From Paracamarosporium sp. OC-R06-R3 (lineage: Eukaryota; Ascomycota; Dothideomycetes; Pleosporales; Didymosphaeriaceae), in the NCBI GenBank assembly GCA_019828545.1, contig JACVRA010000161.1, positions 1 to 64,000 of the forward strand: a stretch of 64,000 nt of DNA, written 5' to 3'. Shown here piece by piece: positions 13,200 to 25,195 of the stretch (positions are counted from its first letter, which is position 1; every line of letters begins with the position of its first letter). The position numbers and the translations under genes were made by a program. A model generated the notes under the pieces. That model was given only the letters and a program-made list of their open reading frames with translations. It was not told where the DNA came from and made no database searches.

Positions 13200-13542
13200 A
13201 TGATTGTGATTGCGCGTACATCATCTCAGAGTGGCCGGGAGAGCAGATGGGAATTGGAAGACAGCTAATAGATGCAATAAAACCAATATCATTCGTCCGA
13301 TCGTAATTGAAAGGTGACAGTCTTATTCGAACGAGCCCTTGACAACACGCCAAGCCTCCCGACCCCTCCTGATTTGTGCGTTTGGTCGTGGCTCCAACTG
13401 TTAATTTGTCGTTCCAACGTTATCGTAACAAAAAACAGTTGGGAACCATCTGTGATGTCCTCTGGATCATCCCGCAACGCCTTTTTCCCAACTCAGCGTC
13501 TATATTCCGACGTCAGGTATCATGTGCCTGTTGATGGGGTAT
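13200..13542. other. Convergent intergenic spacer
   Basis: This spacer lies between the 3' ends of the zinc-finger-like gene and the ankyrin gene. Nothing coding is recognised. Confidence 0.5.
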
Positions 13543-16110
13543 CTACATCTCTGCTCCGTGTTCTTTCAAAAGCCTTGCGCAAGCATCATGGTCCTCCATC
13601 ACAGCTTTTTGCAGGGCCGTGATTCCTACACCATCTTTCAATCCAACGCTTGCTCCAGCCTTCAGAAGTATCTTTAAAACCTCTTCTTCCCCATGGTGGC
13701 TCGCCTCCATCAGACTCGTCCAGCCGTCTTTGTTTTTTGCATCAAGATCAGCCCCATGCTTAAGCAACAATCTTACGCACTCCACATTTCCCTTCTTACT
13801 GGCATAATGCAGTGCCGTGTGTTCTCCTTCAGCCCGAGAAGTAAGGGCTCCAGTATCCGCACCAGCTTCCAGAAGCAGCTTGACGATTTCGTCATGGCCC
13901 CGAATAGCGGCATCATGTAGGGGCGTCCACTCCCAGAAGTTCTGGTTGTTCGGCTTCGCTCCATGAGCTAGAAGGCGACGGACGCATTCGGTTCGCCCGT
14001 TGATACTCGCTTTGTGAACGGGAGTGTCGCGGTTCACGTCAATAACTTCCAGATCTGCGTCAAGGTCGGCAAGATAGTCGATTATATCAGGGAAATTGTG
14101 CCACGCCGCTTCTGATATGATGGACCAGTCTGAAGTGTTATTCTGCTCATCGACGCTGCAGCCTCGATCAACGAGAAGGCGAATAGTTTCGAGGAGTCCA
14201 GCTTGACCTGCTCTGTTTATTGGCGTATAGCCCCATTTGTCACGACAATTGAGATCGGCGCCTTTGGAGATCAGATAGTGTGCAACTTCTGAATGCTTAT
14301 CGACAATTGCTACGAACGGTTAGTGTGGTATCATTCCGGAAGAAAGATTGAAACCCACCTGCGATTAATGGCGTGAAATTTTGGTATTCTCCGTCTGTAC
14401 TTGTGATTTCCAGATCTGCTCCTGCGGAGATGAGTCTTTCGACAATGGACAAATCTGCAAATAGAAATCAAAAGTCAGCGATGCTCAAATAGCAGGGCGG
14501 ACCGCAGCCAATCTCCCAACCTGTGGACTGTTTGGAGGGTATGGAGCTAGCTGAGCCTTCTCCCCCTTACCAGAGTGTTACTTACTTCCTTTTCTTGTGG
14601 CGATCATGAGCGGCGTACAGCTACCTTTGTTTTCTAGGTCAAGCTTGCATCTCTGGTCGATCAAGAGATCAATTATTGCTGAGTTTTCCGACTCACATGC
14701 GTAATGCAACGCTGTGTTCTTCGCAGGACACTGGACATCTAGATCTGCACCTTGATCTATGAGTTCCTTTACGCTCGTCTCATCACCTCTCTTGGTAGCC
14801 TGTATCAAAGCCGTGAATCCAGTACTTGTATCAATAGCGTTAACATTGTGCCCAAATTTTCGCATCCAGTCGAGCAAAAAGTTATCTCTGTTTGCGTAAT
14901 AGAATGGTTTTCGGTCTTCGTCGTTCTCGAAATCACGGTTCGCATGGCGCGACAAGAGGAAGCGCACGAACGCGGCGTCGTCACTCTGAACAGCATAATG
15001 GAGCGGTGTCGATCCCGTGTCATCGTCTTGGTTGACGTCGGCACCCTTTTGGAGCAGATACTTTGCGATGTTAAATTGTTTGTTAACACAAGCTAGGTGG
15101 AGCGCAGAGCATCCTTCTTCGTCCAGTTCGTCCACGTGTTGTCGTGGGTTACGCAGGATCTTCCGCACTTGCTGCAAGCTTCCAGACTTGACAGCTTCGT
15201 GGATGGTGAGTGCTGGTGTTGGAGAAGGCGTGTTAGCGCGTGATATTGAAACCCAGGAGTCGTCGTGCGGTTGTGGAGCGACGTCAAGTGTGGACGCGCG
15301 GCTGACTTGGAGGAGCGTGGCGTTCAGCAAATCGCGCGTCTTTTCATTCTCGGCCATGATGAGCCGGGAAAGCCTCGTAGTCAGGACCGAGATGTCCATG
15401 GTGACTTCGTTGCGGTTCTCCATCAATGTAGATAGAATGTTCTTTGCCTTTTCTTCAAGAGTATCTAGGCGTCCGTCGTGTTGGGCGGCGCTTCGATCTA
15501 GGCGTTCCCTAGATGTAGGCGAAGAGTTAGCGGGTGCACTCTTATTTAGGCGGGGCACTTGGGGCCTAGCAGCCTGGACTGGGCATGGTTACCTCACCGA
15601 CAATAACAACCTAGTGTTCAGTTGTTCACGATACTGTCGGAGCCGTGCATTGATTGACTCAATCTCGCTTTTGTCCCACGCGACACGAAACGCCTTGGTT
15701 GCTGCCTTCCACTCGTTTTTCGATGACCCAGGCCTGAGCCTCACCTTGACAAGCTTCAGAAGAAGCGTATCCGCTATGCGGTTGCAGTCTCGACAGAGGT
15801 CTGCAAGCGCTTGCTCATCCGCATTCGCAAAACCCCTTGGCTTGCCTGGCGGCTCGTTGTTCGAGACTAGCGTTGTGTTACTGTCGCCTCGTTGCAACGG
15901 CCGTTGCACTGGATCGATGCGTTGCAGATAGTCTAGCAACAACGTGTTGCAGGTGGACAAGTCAATGGTCAATTTCTCGACATCGCTAAATTCCCCAAGC
16001 ATCCCATCGGAAGACTTGTAGATGCGGTAACCGTGCGAGACCAGATCGATGGAGAAATTGACGACCTGGAAGACGTTTGCGCTAAGGCCAAATGCAGTGA
16101 GGGGGTCCAT
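13543..16110 (-). CDS. STAND-N-domain / ankyrin-repeat protein
   Basis: The protein opens MDPLTAFGLSANVFQVVNFS, the start of the fungal N-terminal domain found on NLR/STAND proteins (about residues 1-170). A coiled, polar linker follows (ERLDRSAAQHDGRLDTLEEK, ending in a Ser/Pro-rich stretch), then at least ten ankyrin repeats. Examples are GCSALHLACVNKQFNIAKYL, TPLHYAVQSDDAAFVRFLL and WTPLHDAAIRGHDEIVKLLL. Four exons are implied. The introns at about 14585-14457 (A|GTAAGTAAC to TTTGCAG) and 14359-14312 (GTGGGT to CGTAG) restore ankyrin periodicity. The first intron, near 15600-15510, has an ambiguous donor. There is no NACHT or NB-ARC ATPase between the signalling domain and the repeats, so this is an NLR-like protein without the NTPase. 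Family knowledge suggests a role in non-self recognition or cell death, but that is inference. Confidence 0.8.
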
Positions 16111-17762
16111 ATCGACCGGTGAAGTAGTACAGACACACCAAAACTTAGTAAACAGGGAAGCGGAAGCTTACATACTTTTTTGAAGAGTTGTCGTATTACT
16201 CACAAGGCTCCAGCACACCTTTACGGTGCGCAGGATTTCGGGGCGTAACTGCGCCATGCGACTCAGCCAAGGCTCTGCAGGATCTATAGGCGAGAAATCG
16301 ACGCAATGTAATAGGTCGCAAACTCGAACCACCTCTTCAACAAGCCCATATCATGCCTTTTCGGACCCCACTTGACCACCTTATCCGTCCGAACCCGTGG
16401 TTGAGTGCTGTGCATATTTCGAGTACAACCTGAAGCGGTAATCAGAGGGTGCCGCAAAATTTCAGCTGGTTGGGTAGTATGAAGAAGCTCACTGGGCATA
16501 ACAAGGCTCTCGAACATGGGGAGACTGGATGTCTTCTGTTGTGCATCTACACCTGTCGCTAGTAGGCGTGACCGAGTAACACGCTCGTCCTTCTCGTTCG
16601 CCGGATATGATGTATGAAATCAGCTTTTTCCAGGAGATTGAAACCGCTGAGCCTAGGACCTCATCAACTCCCAAGATGCTCTGCGTCAGATATTTAATCA
16701 TGAATGAAGATCCATCATTTGAGTGCGAGCTTGAATTTCACTGAGCTATCTTGGACTATTTACCATCGGTGTTCTTCGCTTCACAACCTCGAAAGTAGCA
16801 TGAATTCGTATGTAACAGTGCCAGGTTGAAGTTGCCTCGTCCCTGTTGTCTCTTTCATTGTCCCTTGCCAATCATTAAGAGATTATCGTGAACCGGTGGT
16901 CAGTCGTAAGTACCTATCTTATCACGCACTGGTACGACTCTTCACCACTTAGAGTCCATCACGCGCAACGGTCTTCTGCTAAAGTAAAGTATGCAGTATC
17001 AGTGTTAGTTTCGCCTCCGTCAGAAGACCGGCATTGGATGAGAAGGAGTTTCAAGAGAAGGAATCTACTTGGTGGTTGAATAGTGAGCAGAAGGCGATGG
17101 GTCAACATAAAGCTTCCATTACCACATCGTTGGATTGCCGAACTTAGAGGAAGACGACTGGGTGTTCTGTAAATGCTATGTAAGTAAGGCCACGCGTACT
17201 ACGAAGTATGCAAAAAGGCTCGTGCGTGGATCCAACAAACCCCGCACTTCGGGAAACCTCGCCCCACGATCCGGGATCGACACCACAGACCAACTCGTTA
17301 TCTAGCTGTGCTAAATGCAATACCCACATCGCATGCAAAGCCCATGTACTTAAGGTTTCTATCTTTTTGTTGTTGATGTTGAAGCTCTTGTCATCAATGG
17401 CATCAATTTAAGGGCGCTTCGAGATTGGAGAGCGTGTTTCTCTTGCTAACCGTGGCCTGCAAAACGATGACTATTTATCGTCGACGTTGTCATATAGAAG
17501 TACCTCGACTGTCTCAAGCTAACAATCTGGTCACATGGTTCACTAGTCCCGCGTCATGTGGGTCCACTTGGGTCGTCAATGGGAAACTATGACACAATTG
17601 GTAGATAAGCGTGAAGTTCTCATTCAACCTTCCGAATGTGGCCCTACCTTGCAGGATCAGTATGCTTCACTCAATAATGCCCATCAACTTTACTTGATCA
17701 GTCTACCTATGCTACGTTTCTATACTCGTTATGACTCCGTTGGACGCTGCTAGATTGATGTC
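16111..17762. other. Intergenic region between ankyrin and Zn2Cys6 genes
   Basis: This is the shared upstream region of two divergently transcribed genes, 1.65 kb long. Only short open frames on both strands are present, with no recognisable family. The promoters of both neighbours must lie here, but no motif is assignable. Confidence 0.5.
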
Positions 17763-19380
17763 ATGTCTCGTATGCACAACATGACACCAAAAAGGCAACA
17801 GAAAAAGCGACCCACTCAACCGAAAGTGAAGGGTTGGTCACACTGTTTTGTCTCGATATCGGCATCGCTAACAAGAGCCTCATTCAGGGTGCTATGAATG
17901 CTCTCAACGGCGCATTAGCTGTGACCGGGGTGAGCCCGAATGTGCCAAATGTCTCTCCCGGAATCTGCGATGCAGCGGTTTGGGCATCCGTTATCGCTTC
18001 GAAAGCGGCATCGCTTCTAGGGGCAAATTTGTCGGCAGAACTGCGCGCGATATCTGCAGAATGGAAACCGAACAACATGTTGTTGAAAGCGAGAGGCACA
18101 GAGAGCGAGATAGCACCTTTGGAGACCTGGATGCAAACAGTTGTCCGGGAAGTAGCCCTGCAAGGCCTGCATCGCAGTCACTCACCTGTACGGGATTTCA
18201 ACACCCCAGGGAAGCTGCCTTCCGATTGGCAGACAATGAATTGCCTATGCAGACCACCGTGATAATCGAAAGAACTGAAGTCAACACATGCACTCATTCG
18301 CACGATGGCGGCGGAGTAAGGTCCAATCTTTTCGACACCGTTCCTGGATGGAAACGGTCTTTCATTACGTATTGTAAGCCGAGTTTTGGGAAATCCCATG
18401 TTTTATGTCAGCAACTAACATCGACCAAGTTTCTACCTATATTGCTCCGTACATGCTGTCAATAGATGATTCTTCCAATGGGTGGAGAGAGTTGATACTA
18501 CCTATAGCACTCGAAGACGAGGTAGTTATGGACGCTGTGATTACTGCGTCGGCCTATCATATAACTGCAAACTTCGATGCGACTCTGTCGCTTGGTCCGT
18601 CTTCATACACAAAAGCCATCAACGGTCTCATGCGAAGACAGGACTTCAAGAGCCTCAAGCCATTAATCAACGGCTTCAGCGTCATTGCTATACTTGTACT
18701 ACTTACTTCGGTTATGGTCACAGGTTGTGATGATTTTCCTGTCATGTTCAGGATGCTGAAATCTGCCTTCAAGGTCATGATGGAAGATGGAGGATCCGGT
18801 AACAGAACTCTAGATGTTTTTCTAAAACGGCAGGTAAACAAGTGAGTCTATCTGGGCTAGTATGCTCTTCTCAAAAAGCTTACTCGGTGTTAGAATTCGT
18901 GCCTATGGAGAGCCTATGGTCAGCGAACCAAGCGGTATAGAAACTATCCGCACAAAATCTTTACAGAGTTTTGATTGCCTACAAGACTGTACGCTCCGAC
19001 ATCCCGAGCACGCTTCGAGTCTTCGAAACGTCAGAAGCCAGATCGAACAAGCTTACCACATCTACCTCCGCCGAGCAATGGGAGACCTTGACCAGACTTC
19101 CTCAATGCAGCTGGTCGAGCAGTTTAAGTCTACGGCGGAAGTATATCCAGGTACTGCCCCAGGTCATCACGTCCTCATTTGGGCGACGTTCATGGTGGCT
19201 TGCGAAAGCTTTACTGCAGAGCACCGACTGTTTCTTATTGAAAGGTTGAAGACGTTCCACGGGATTTCAAAATTTGAAAACAACCTCAAAGCGATAACAC
19301 TTTTGGAAACGGTTTGGAACAATGCCTCGGACACAAAATGGACATCTACCTTGCCTGACATGCGCATATTGATAATGTAG
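17763..19380 (+). CDS. Zn2Cys6 transcription factor (Fungal_trans_2 type)
   Basis: This gene is visible only after splicing. Exon 1 starts at one of three in-frame ATGs (17763, 17772, 17781) and encodes a basic segment (PKRQQKKRPTQPKVKG). An intron (GTTGGT to CATTCAG at about 17890) then joins to CYECSQRRISCDR followed by PECAKCLSRNLRCSG, a complete six-cysteine binuclear zinc cluster. A GTAAGC intron near 18374-18404 leads into TNIDQVSTYIAPYMLSIDD and the Fungal_trans_2 regulatory region. A third (GTGAGT, about 18842-18882) joins VNN to LLGVRIRAYG. It ends at 19380. The downstream neighbour on the same strand is a FAD oxidoreductase, a plausible target. Exon phases are consistent throughout, which makes the model credible. 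Confidence 0.82.
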
Positions 19381-20087
19381 AATCTTTCATGATGATTAAA
19401 TACATGCCGCCAGAGCCGTAACCCCATGAACAGGATATAAAAAACTCTGCATCTTTTTGGAGAAGTCCGAGAAGCAGCCTCCGAGAGTAGCTAAAATGAT
19501 GTCGATTGAGCAATAATTGCACTCATTCCTAATTCGGAGAATAAAATTGAATAGATTAAAAGCGCAAGACATTGCTAGGAGTATGTTCAGTCTAGGGTGA
19601 GACTAGCAAGCTATGGGGTTGATGCGGGGTAACGTTGGCCAGATTATGCGCAGTGACGACACAACCATCACATAATGTCTGGGTATACAAATCCGCCGGC
19701 CAATTTTGGGTAAACCATTACATGTATTATTGGTAAATCTAAAAGCATAAAGACAACTCCCACTAACCTGTGTTCGCGGAAATGTTGGTCTTCACAAAAT
19801 GTCGGTCTCGGGCCGAATAGCTGCATCTGGCAAGCCGACTGAACGCGATTCTAGACGCATTGTAGCGGAGACCCTACTGGAGCCGCTGTAGATGAGAAAC
19901 GCGCCTTACTTAATCTAGTAGCTTAAATGAGAGCATTTCGTCCCATCAGCATACCCACCAACGCGTGTGATAAGCCCTTTGGTCCATGCTGAGATTTTGC
20001 CGGGCTTCGAAAAATAAGGATATATTCACGCATCTGCTCACATGTCTACGGCTGATTGCTCAACATTCTCGTCATCTTTTCTCCACA
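19381..20087. other. Upstream region of the FAD oxidoreductase
   Basis: This 0.7-kb stretch lies between the Zn2Cys6 gene and the FAD enzyme. The open frame continues upstream of the chosen ATG to 19986, but that extension does not resemble the family. I see no other gene. Confidence 0.5.
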
Positions 20088-21437
20088 ATGGCCCACTCGC
20101 CCGACGGCATCTATGAGAAGGGGATCATCGACCCTGGAACACCCGTCTCAAACTCAACCAAGCCATTTTGGTTGACTGAGCCATCTCCAATTGCCAAACT
20201 TCAATCACCATGGGTGAGCGAGGCGGATGTCGTAATAATTGGGTCAGGGATGACAGCAGCAAGCTTGTGTCGCACACTCTACGCAGAGAGTCCTGGTATC
20301 AAGATTGTTTTGGTAGAGGCCCGGGATCTCTGCTCCGGCGCGACTGGTCGAAATGGAGGTCACATCAAAGCCATGAGCCCCGGTGCTTGGCTTGATCGAA
20401 AGAAAGCTTATGGGCTCAAAGAAGCTTTGAAAGTGATGAGATTCGAGCATGCGCATGTGGAAGAGAAGCTTGCGTGTATCGATGAGAACGGCATCCAAGC
20501 TGACCACCGAAGAGTCGAGGGCTTAGACGTATACCATGACGAGAAGACATGGAGGCGGGCTGTTGATGCCGTGGAGGAAATTCGCAAGCACGACCCGGAA
20601 CTTGGTGAGAAGTATACCATTTACGACAACAGGAAGCAGCTACGAGATCGCAAGATCTCCGATATTGCTGTGGGGGCCATTGGAATGCCTGCGGCTACTA
20701 TGTGGCCATATAAAATGGTCGCAGGTCTGTTGGAGAAGTTTGTCCAGGAAAATGGCCTTTCCATCCAAACCAACACAGTAGTCAAAGCTGTCACAGAGGA
20801 ACCCAACGACGATTTGGCGACTCTCAAGACGACCCGAGGTAATATTAGAACGAAGAATGTCGTCCATGCAACGAATGCCTTCCTCGGGCATTTGGTCCCT
20901 GAGTTGCGGCCATACCTCTCTCCCGTCCGCGCCAATGTACAACGTCAACTGCCGCGCCCCATCAGCCACCAACTGTCATGCTCATACTGGCTCAGGTATG
21001 GTGAGAAGGATTACGACTATATGTTGCAGCGACCAGATGGTGCTACCATTATTGGTAGAGGCAGCACTGGAAGGAGGGCAACGGCTGATGATAGCCAGAC
21101 GGATCTAGTGGCCCACGTTCATCTAAGAGGAGCAACACCTTATGTGTTCGACTGGGGCACGGATAAGATTGAGGTGACGCACCAATGGAGTGGCGCCGTT
21201 GCCTTCACTTCGGATGGCAATCCTTTTATTGGCAGAATTCCATTCTCGAATTCGAAGCACCAATGGGTCTGCGCAGCGTATCAGGGAATCGGTATGGTGA
21301 GAGCGTTTAAGTCCGCGCAAATGGTCGCATACTTGATTTTGGGGAAGGAGATTCCTGAAGAGTACCCCCACTCCTTTTTTACTACCAACGAGCGTTTTAA
21401 TGGCCTGCAGGCGGTTTTCAAGGCAGCGAAGCTTTGA
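20088..21437 (+). CDS. FAD-dependent amine/amino-acid oxidase-like enzyme (DAO family)
   Basis: This single-exon gene encodes 449 residues from the ATG at 20088. I prefer it to the in-frame ATG at 19986 because MAHSPDGIYEKG fits the family start and the extension is unlike it. The dinucleotide-binding motif is VVIIGSGMTAASLCRTLY, followed by VLVEARDLCSGATGRNGGH, the usual FAD-contact region of DAO-family oxidoreductases. The C-terminal part has EVTHQWSGAVAFTSDGNPFIG and AAYQGIGMVRAFKSAQMVAY, the second FAD-binding segment. Such enzymes oxidise secondary amines or amino acids with release of peroxide. The C-terminus TKL-like sequence (AAKL) is only loosely like a peroxisomal PTS1. It lies directly downstream of the Zn2Cys6 gene, which may regulate it. 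Confidence 0.92.
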   Translation: MAHSPDGIYEKGIIDPGTPVSNSTKPFWLTEPSPIAKLQSPWVSEADVVIIGSGMTAASLCRTLYAESPGIKIVLVEARDLCSGATGRNGGHIKAMSPGAWLDRKKAYGLKEALKVMRFEHAHVEEKLACIDENGIQADHRRVEGLDVYHDEKTWRRAVDAVEEIRKHDPELGEKYTIYDNRKQLRDRKISDIAVGAIGMPAATMWPYKMVAGLLEKFVQENGLSIQTNTVVKAVTEEPNDDLATLKTTRGNIRTKNVVHATNAFLGHLVPELRPYLSPVRANVQRQLPRPISHQLSCSYWLRYGEKDYDYMLQRPDGATIIGRGSTGRRATADDSQTDLVAHVHLRGATPYVFDWGTDKIEVTHQWSGAVAFTSDGNPFIGRIPFSNSKHQWVCAAYQGIGMVRAFKSAQMVAYLILGKEIPEEYPHSFFTTNERFNGLQAVFKAAKL

Positions 21438-22460
21438 TGAGTCCAAGTAGTTGTTAGGAGAGCCAAGATATCGTTTCCCCTAGCTATTATATCCCACCCA
21501 GAGGTGGACATCTACTGGTACGAACCTATTTCACCGTATGTGCCTACATTGCTTTCATATGTACTATGTTCTTAGTCTATACAACGGTGAATCAAATTGG
21601 CGGTGTGCATCAGGCCGTCGCTAAGTCACTAAGCACATGCTCCATCACTATTCCATGCGCAAATTTGATTAGCCTTGTATTGTTTTTACCTAATAAGTGA
21701 ATGCTCTGTCATCGTTACGTTCCCAATGAAAGGAATGCATGATAAGGCAAGGGGTGACGCTAAATTTCCAGATATCATCCCGAGATCACCACAGAAAACC
21801 CGGTGCCAAAGCGAGATTTGGGGTCATGACGATACTTCTAGAATTAAACTATTAGTTAGATGGAGTTACCGCAAAGCGTTTCTCGTACGAGTGATCAAGT
21901 AAGATTGAGCTCTTATCGAAAGTAGCAAGAAGCGTAAGAACGGAGTTATGAGATAATGCGTAGCTACTAAATTCGTACTCAGCTGAACCATGTTCGCCAA
22001 AATTACGGTATCCAAAGAAAAGGCAGCAATTATATCATGTTTTGGGAAGAAATCACTTTAACCTCCAGGAAGCATGACTTCGACGCATTCCTCTCGACCA
22101 GAGTACCGGGTGACTTTCAGCTACCCTCAGGGCAATCTAAACCAGGCATTTCCAAGTAAAGAACCTTTGGTTTCTATCCCTTGACAGCCCACATAATGTC
22201 ACACAGTTTAGAGATTGTTACACACATGTTCACTCGCAATGGAAACACAAGGAAAGGGAGCAGAAGTCACTACAAAGGCAGACGGTTATCTGGGAACAGA
22301 ATGCATTTACATTGGCTATTTCCCCTAAGACGGTGAAATTACAAACAGTTCCTTTCTAGGTAACCCAAGAATCTTCCCCACGACAGAAAACAAAAGAGTG
22401 ACATGTCGATCTCAGCGCAGCACCCACAAATTGTCGCCATTCGTCTTGATTATTCTTACC
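21438..22460. other. Intergenic region, no recognised gene
   Basis: This 1-kb stretch is A/T-rich in places, with only short open frames. Nothing is recognised. Confidence 0.5.
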
Positions 22461-22723
22461 CTAGTCTTCTACACCACCATTAAGGTTGTTGGAATTGTTC
22501 GCGTTCTTCGCAGCGGCTACATTCGCTCGAGCAGGGAAGGAGCCTTTGCCGACGTTTTGGCCTTTCTTCGCCTATTCAAGGTCAGTAAAACGAGCATGCG
22601 CTCAAAGACGACGCGTTTACTCACATTGGCTGAATTTATGACAGAAGCCTTTGTCTGAGTCATTGGACTTCCGCGCTTGTTTCCGCCTATTTTCGTTGGC
22701 TGGTGAAGTTGTTGGACTGTCAT
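22461..22723 (-). CDS. Small basic protein, 69 aa, one intron
   Basis: An ATG at 22723 opens exon 1 (22723-22625), reading MTVQQLHQPTKIGGNKRGSP and onward. A canonical intron follows (GTGAGT donor, TTTACTGAC branch-like site, GAATAG acceptor). Exon 2 (22571-22461) reads AKKGQNVGKGSFPARANVAA, then an Asn-rich tail, and stops after GGVED. The product is hydrophilic, Gly/Asn/Lys-rich and has no signal peptide, cysteine or membrane segment. I do not recognise a family. The evidence for a gene is the textbook intron and the sudden switch to a low-complexity but non-random composition after splicing. It could be missed by annotation because neither exon alone is notable. Confidence 0.5.
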
Positions 22724-23976
22724 TTTGAAAGTGTAATCGTGTAAAAAAGATGTTGTAGCTTAGAGTTGGGAAAGAGTTGTTATCCACCCCGATCGAAAGC
22801 TTTGGACGATGGGCATATATGGCTTTATACGTTGTGCATTTGTGTGTTTGTGTGTTCACTTCGGAATCTAAGGGTCTGATCTACAGGGTGTCAGTAAGGG
22901 ATACGCAGAAGTCGGGTACCGATGTTCGCACCTGATCTATATGCATACTGTGAATGTTGTGCAAAGTTCAGCTCTCAAAAAATACCAAGAATGCTGGGAT
23001 CGCGTATACTGGGTGTGGGTGCTTGTGCGATGTTGCTGGTTATCGCAAGACAGTTGATGATGTCATGGTGAGGGACAGGTACGACTCAAGGAGCAGAAGC
23101 AACTTCCCGTAACGTTCATCATGTTACAAGGGGGAATGATTCTGTGCTTCTCAAAGGGAGTGTGCAGTTCACCGGAAGCTGAACCGAGCAGCTGGTGCAT
23201 GCGTCACATCATCGATAACGCAAATTAGTACTCATGGAATTGTCATTACTGAGTACAACGGAAATTTCACTCCATTTTCGCATTCCGACGAATTTACATC
23301 ACAAATCACGCCTCAAATTTATCGCTGCTCAGAATCATCATGCCCAAGATACTCAGATGTTGATGTATCGGAGTAAGCTTACATTGTCTCGCTTATTCAA
23401 CAACTCGTCTTGTTTCCGTATTCTTTGCATGATCTGATAAGAGAACATATGGGCGAACATCATTCTCTGTTGCTCTTTGTTGATTCATCATGAAAGCGAG
23501 CTCGACCCGACTGTCAAGGGGGAATCTGTGTGCACGTTCCAAAAGAGCAAACCTTGGGGCATGTTTGCTGCACATGCTCATGACCATACAGATCAGAGTG
23601 GATTCGCAGAACCGTGGGTGAATTGAACCAAATTTAGAATGTATTATTATCTAGACATGATATTGATCCATAACGAAAAGCATAACCGTATCAAAAGCTC
23701 TGAATCAATGTGGTTGCAGATTGTTGTTCGTTCATGCGTATTTTATCTTTGAGAACACTAAAGACCACATAGACTACACTGCATTTGAAACACCTAGTAG
23801 CTCATTGCTCATTTAAAGTTGTTTTTCATCTACCAATATAGCCTGGTATCTCAACAAAGGCTATACAAATACCAATCATGCCAACTATTCACTCAGGATT
23901 ACTCTCTTCGTCACTTCTTCTTTCTCGTGTTAAGCAACACTTTTTCTAGAAATCCACAGCGCTGCTTGATTGTGGC
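22724..23976. other. Intergenic region, no recognised gene
   Basis: This region holds the presumed promoter and leader of the small gene at 22461-22723, then about 1 kb with only short, unsupported frames. Confidence 0.5.
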
Positions 23977-25195
23977 TTACAACTCTTCCTCTCCTAAGGT
24001 ATCAAGGGAGGAGCCCAGTGATGAACACGAAGAAGAGGGAATGACTTCATCAATATTCTTCTGGGGTGGACTAGAAAGGGTCAAATCCTTGACCCGTAGA
24101 TGACGAGTGGGAGAAGCGACCGGAGCGATGCTGTAAGCGACAGTAGAGCGAGGCGGAGTGAGCGTGGGAGACGAGAGCCAATCCAACGAAGGATACGAGA
24201 CAGATACACCAGTGATACCTGAGGATTTGGGGGCAGAAGATTCAAGCTTCTTCCGCGGCTGTTGGCCGGACTGATCTGAAGTTTTGATCAAGCCTGAGGC
24301 GTCACGCTTGACGCTTTTAGGCTGGTGACGCTTCTGCTTGTACTGACCTTGTACCCGATCTTGAACCTTGGTCATGGCCTGGCTCACTTCGTCGTTGTGA
24401 GATAATAGACATTCTTCCAACTCTTCTCGGTCGACGGCAGACTGCTTGAGCTTTGCGCGTACCTGTGTCTTAGTGGCCTGCAAGTCCTAAAGAACAATCA
24501 TTAACAATATTCCTTAACAAATGAAGATGGATGACTAACCCGGATCTTCGCGTTGGCATCGTCGATGGCGACACAGTCAACTTCGTGATCGCCTTCGGAG
24601 TCGAGCTCCCCTGTGTGTTGGCGGATGAGCTCTTGCTGATCCTGAATGCTGTTCTCGATCTGCTTGAGCTGCGCATCGTCCTCGCGCTCGGTGTTCTGTA
24701 TATGAAGGATAATGTTGAGGAACTTGGTGAAATCGTTGCTCGCGCGCATCATGCACTTGCGAGCCTCAACCGCTTCATCAGACAGACGCTCTTTTGCATC
24801 GATCGCAGCCTGAATGCTCTGGTGTTTGGCTGTAGCATCTTTCTTTTGCTCGCCCTCCATGGGCGACGCATTAGTCATGGCTTGGTTGTCACCGGGCGCA
24901 TCTTCGTCAGTCTGCTTCTGCTCACAGGGCGGCTGTGCTTTCGGGCCTCGAACTTGTAGCCGCGACTTGCTTCCGAAGGAAAGGAAGCGGCTCGGGCGCT
25001 AATGATTTCTGTTAGCACAACCTTGGTAAATCTTGGAGTATAAAGGCTCAATACCATGATGTCAGTCAGTTGGGGATTTGGTGAAGTGTCGTGGAGCAAA
25101 TCAAAGAGTCGACAGTAGCCGGAGTTGGTGGTGGTGACTGTTGAGTATCTCACAGCAGTGGAGAGCAGGGTTTTAAATAGAGGTACGAGGTTCAT
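23977..25195 (-). CDS. Coiled-coil protein of unknown function
   Basis: Three exons are inferred. Exon 1 starts at the ATG at 25195 (MNLVPLFKTLLSTAVRYSTV) and ends ...LTDIM. An intron (GTATTG to CATTAG) leads to RPSRFLSFGSKSRLQVRG and an acidic-polar region. A second intron (GTTAGT to TCTTTAG) joins AKIR to DLQATKTQVRAKLKQ. The central part is a heptad-rich coiled coil (AIDAKERLSDEAVEARKCMM, IENSIQDQQELIRQHTGEL). The C-terminal 100 residues are Ser/Pro-rich with many SP/TP sites (SSPTLTPPRS, TLSSPPQ), suggesting phospho-regulation. The layout recalls kinetochore or cytoskeletal adaptors, but I cannot name a family. An alternative shorter model would start at 24878. Confidence 0.65.

Noticed and set aside
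15017..15931. 304-codon plus-strand open frame
   Set aside because: Antisense to the STAND-N/ankyrin gene, Ser/Arg/Cys-rich shadow composition.
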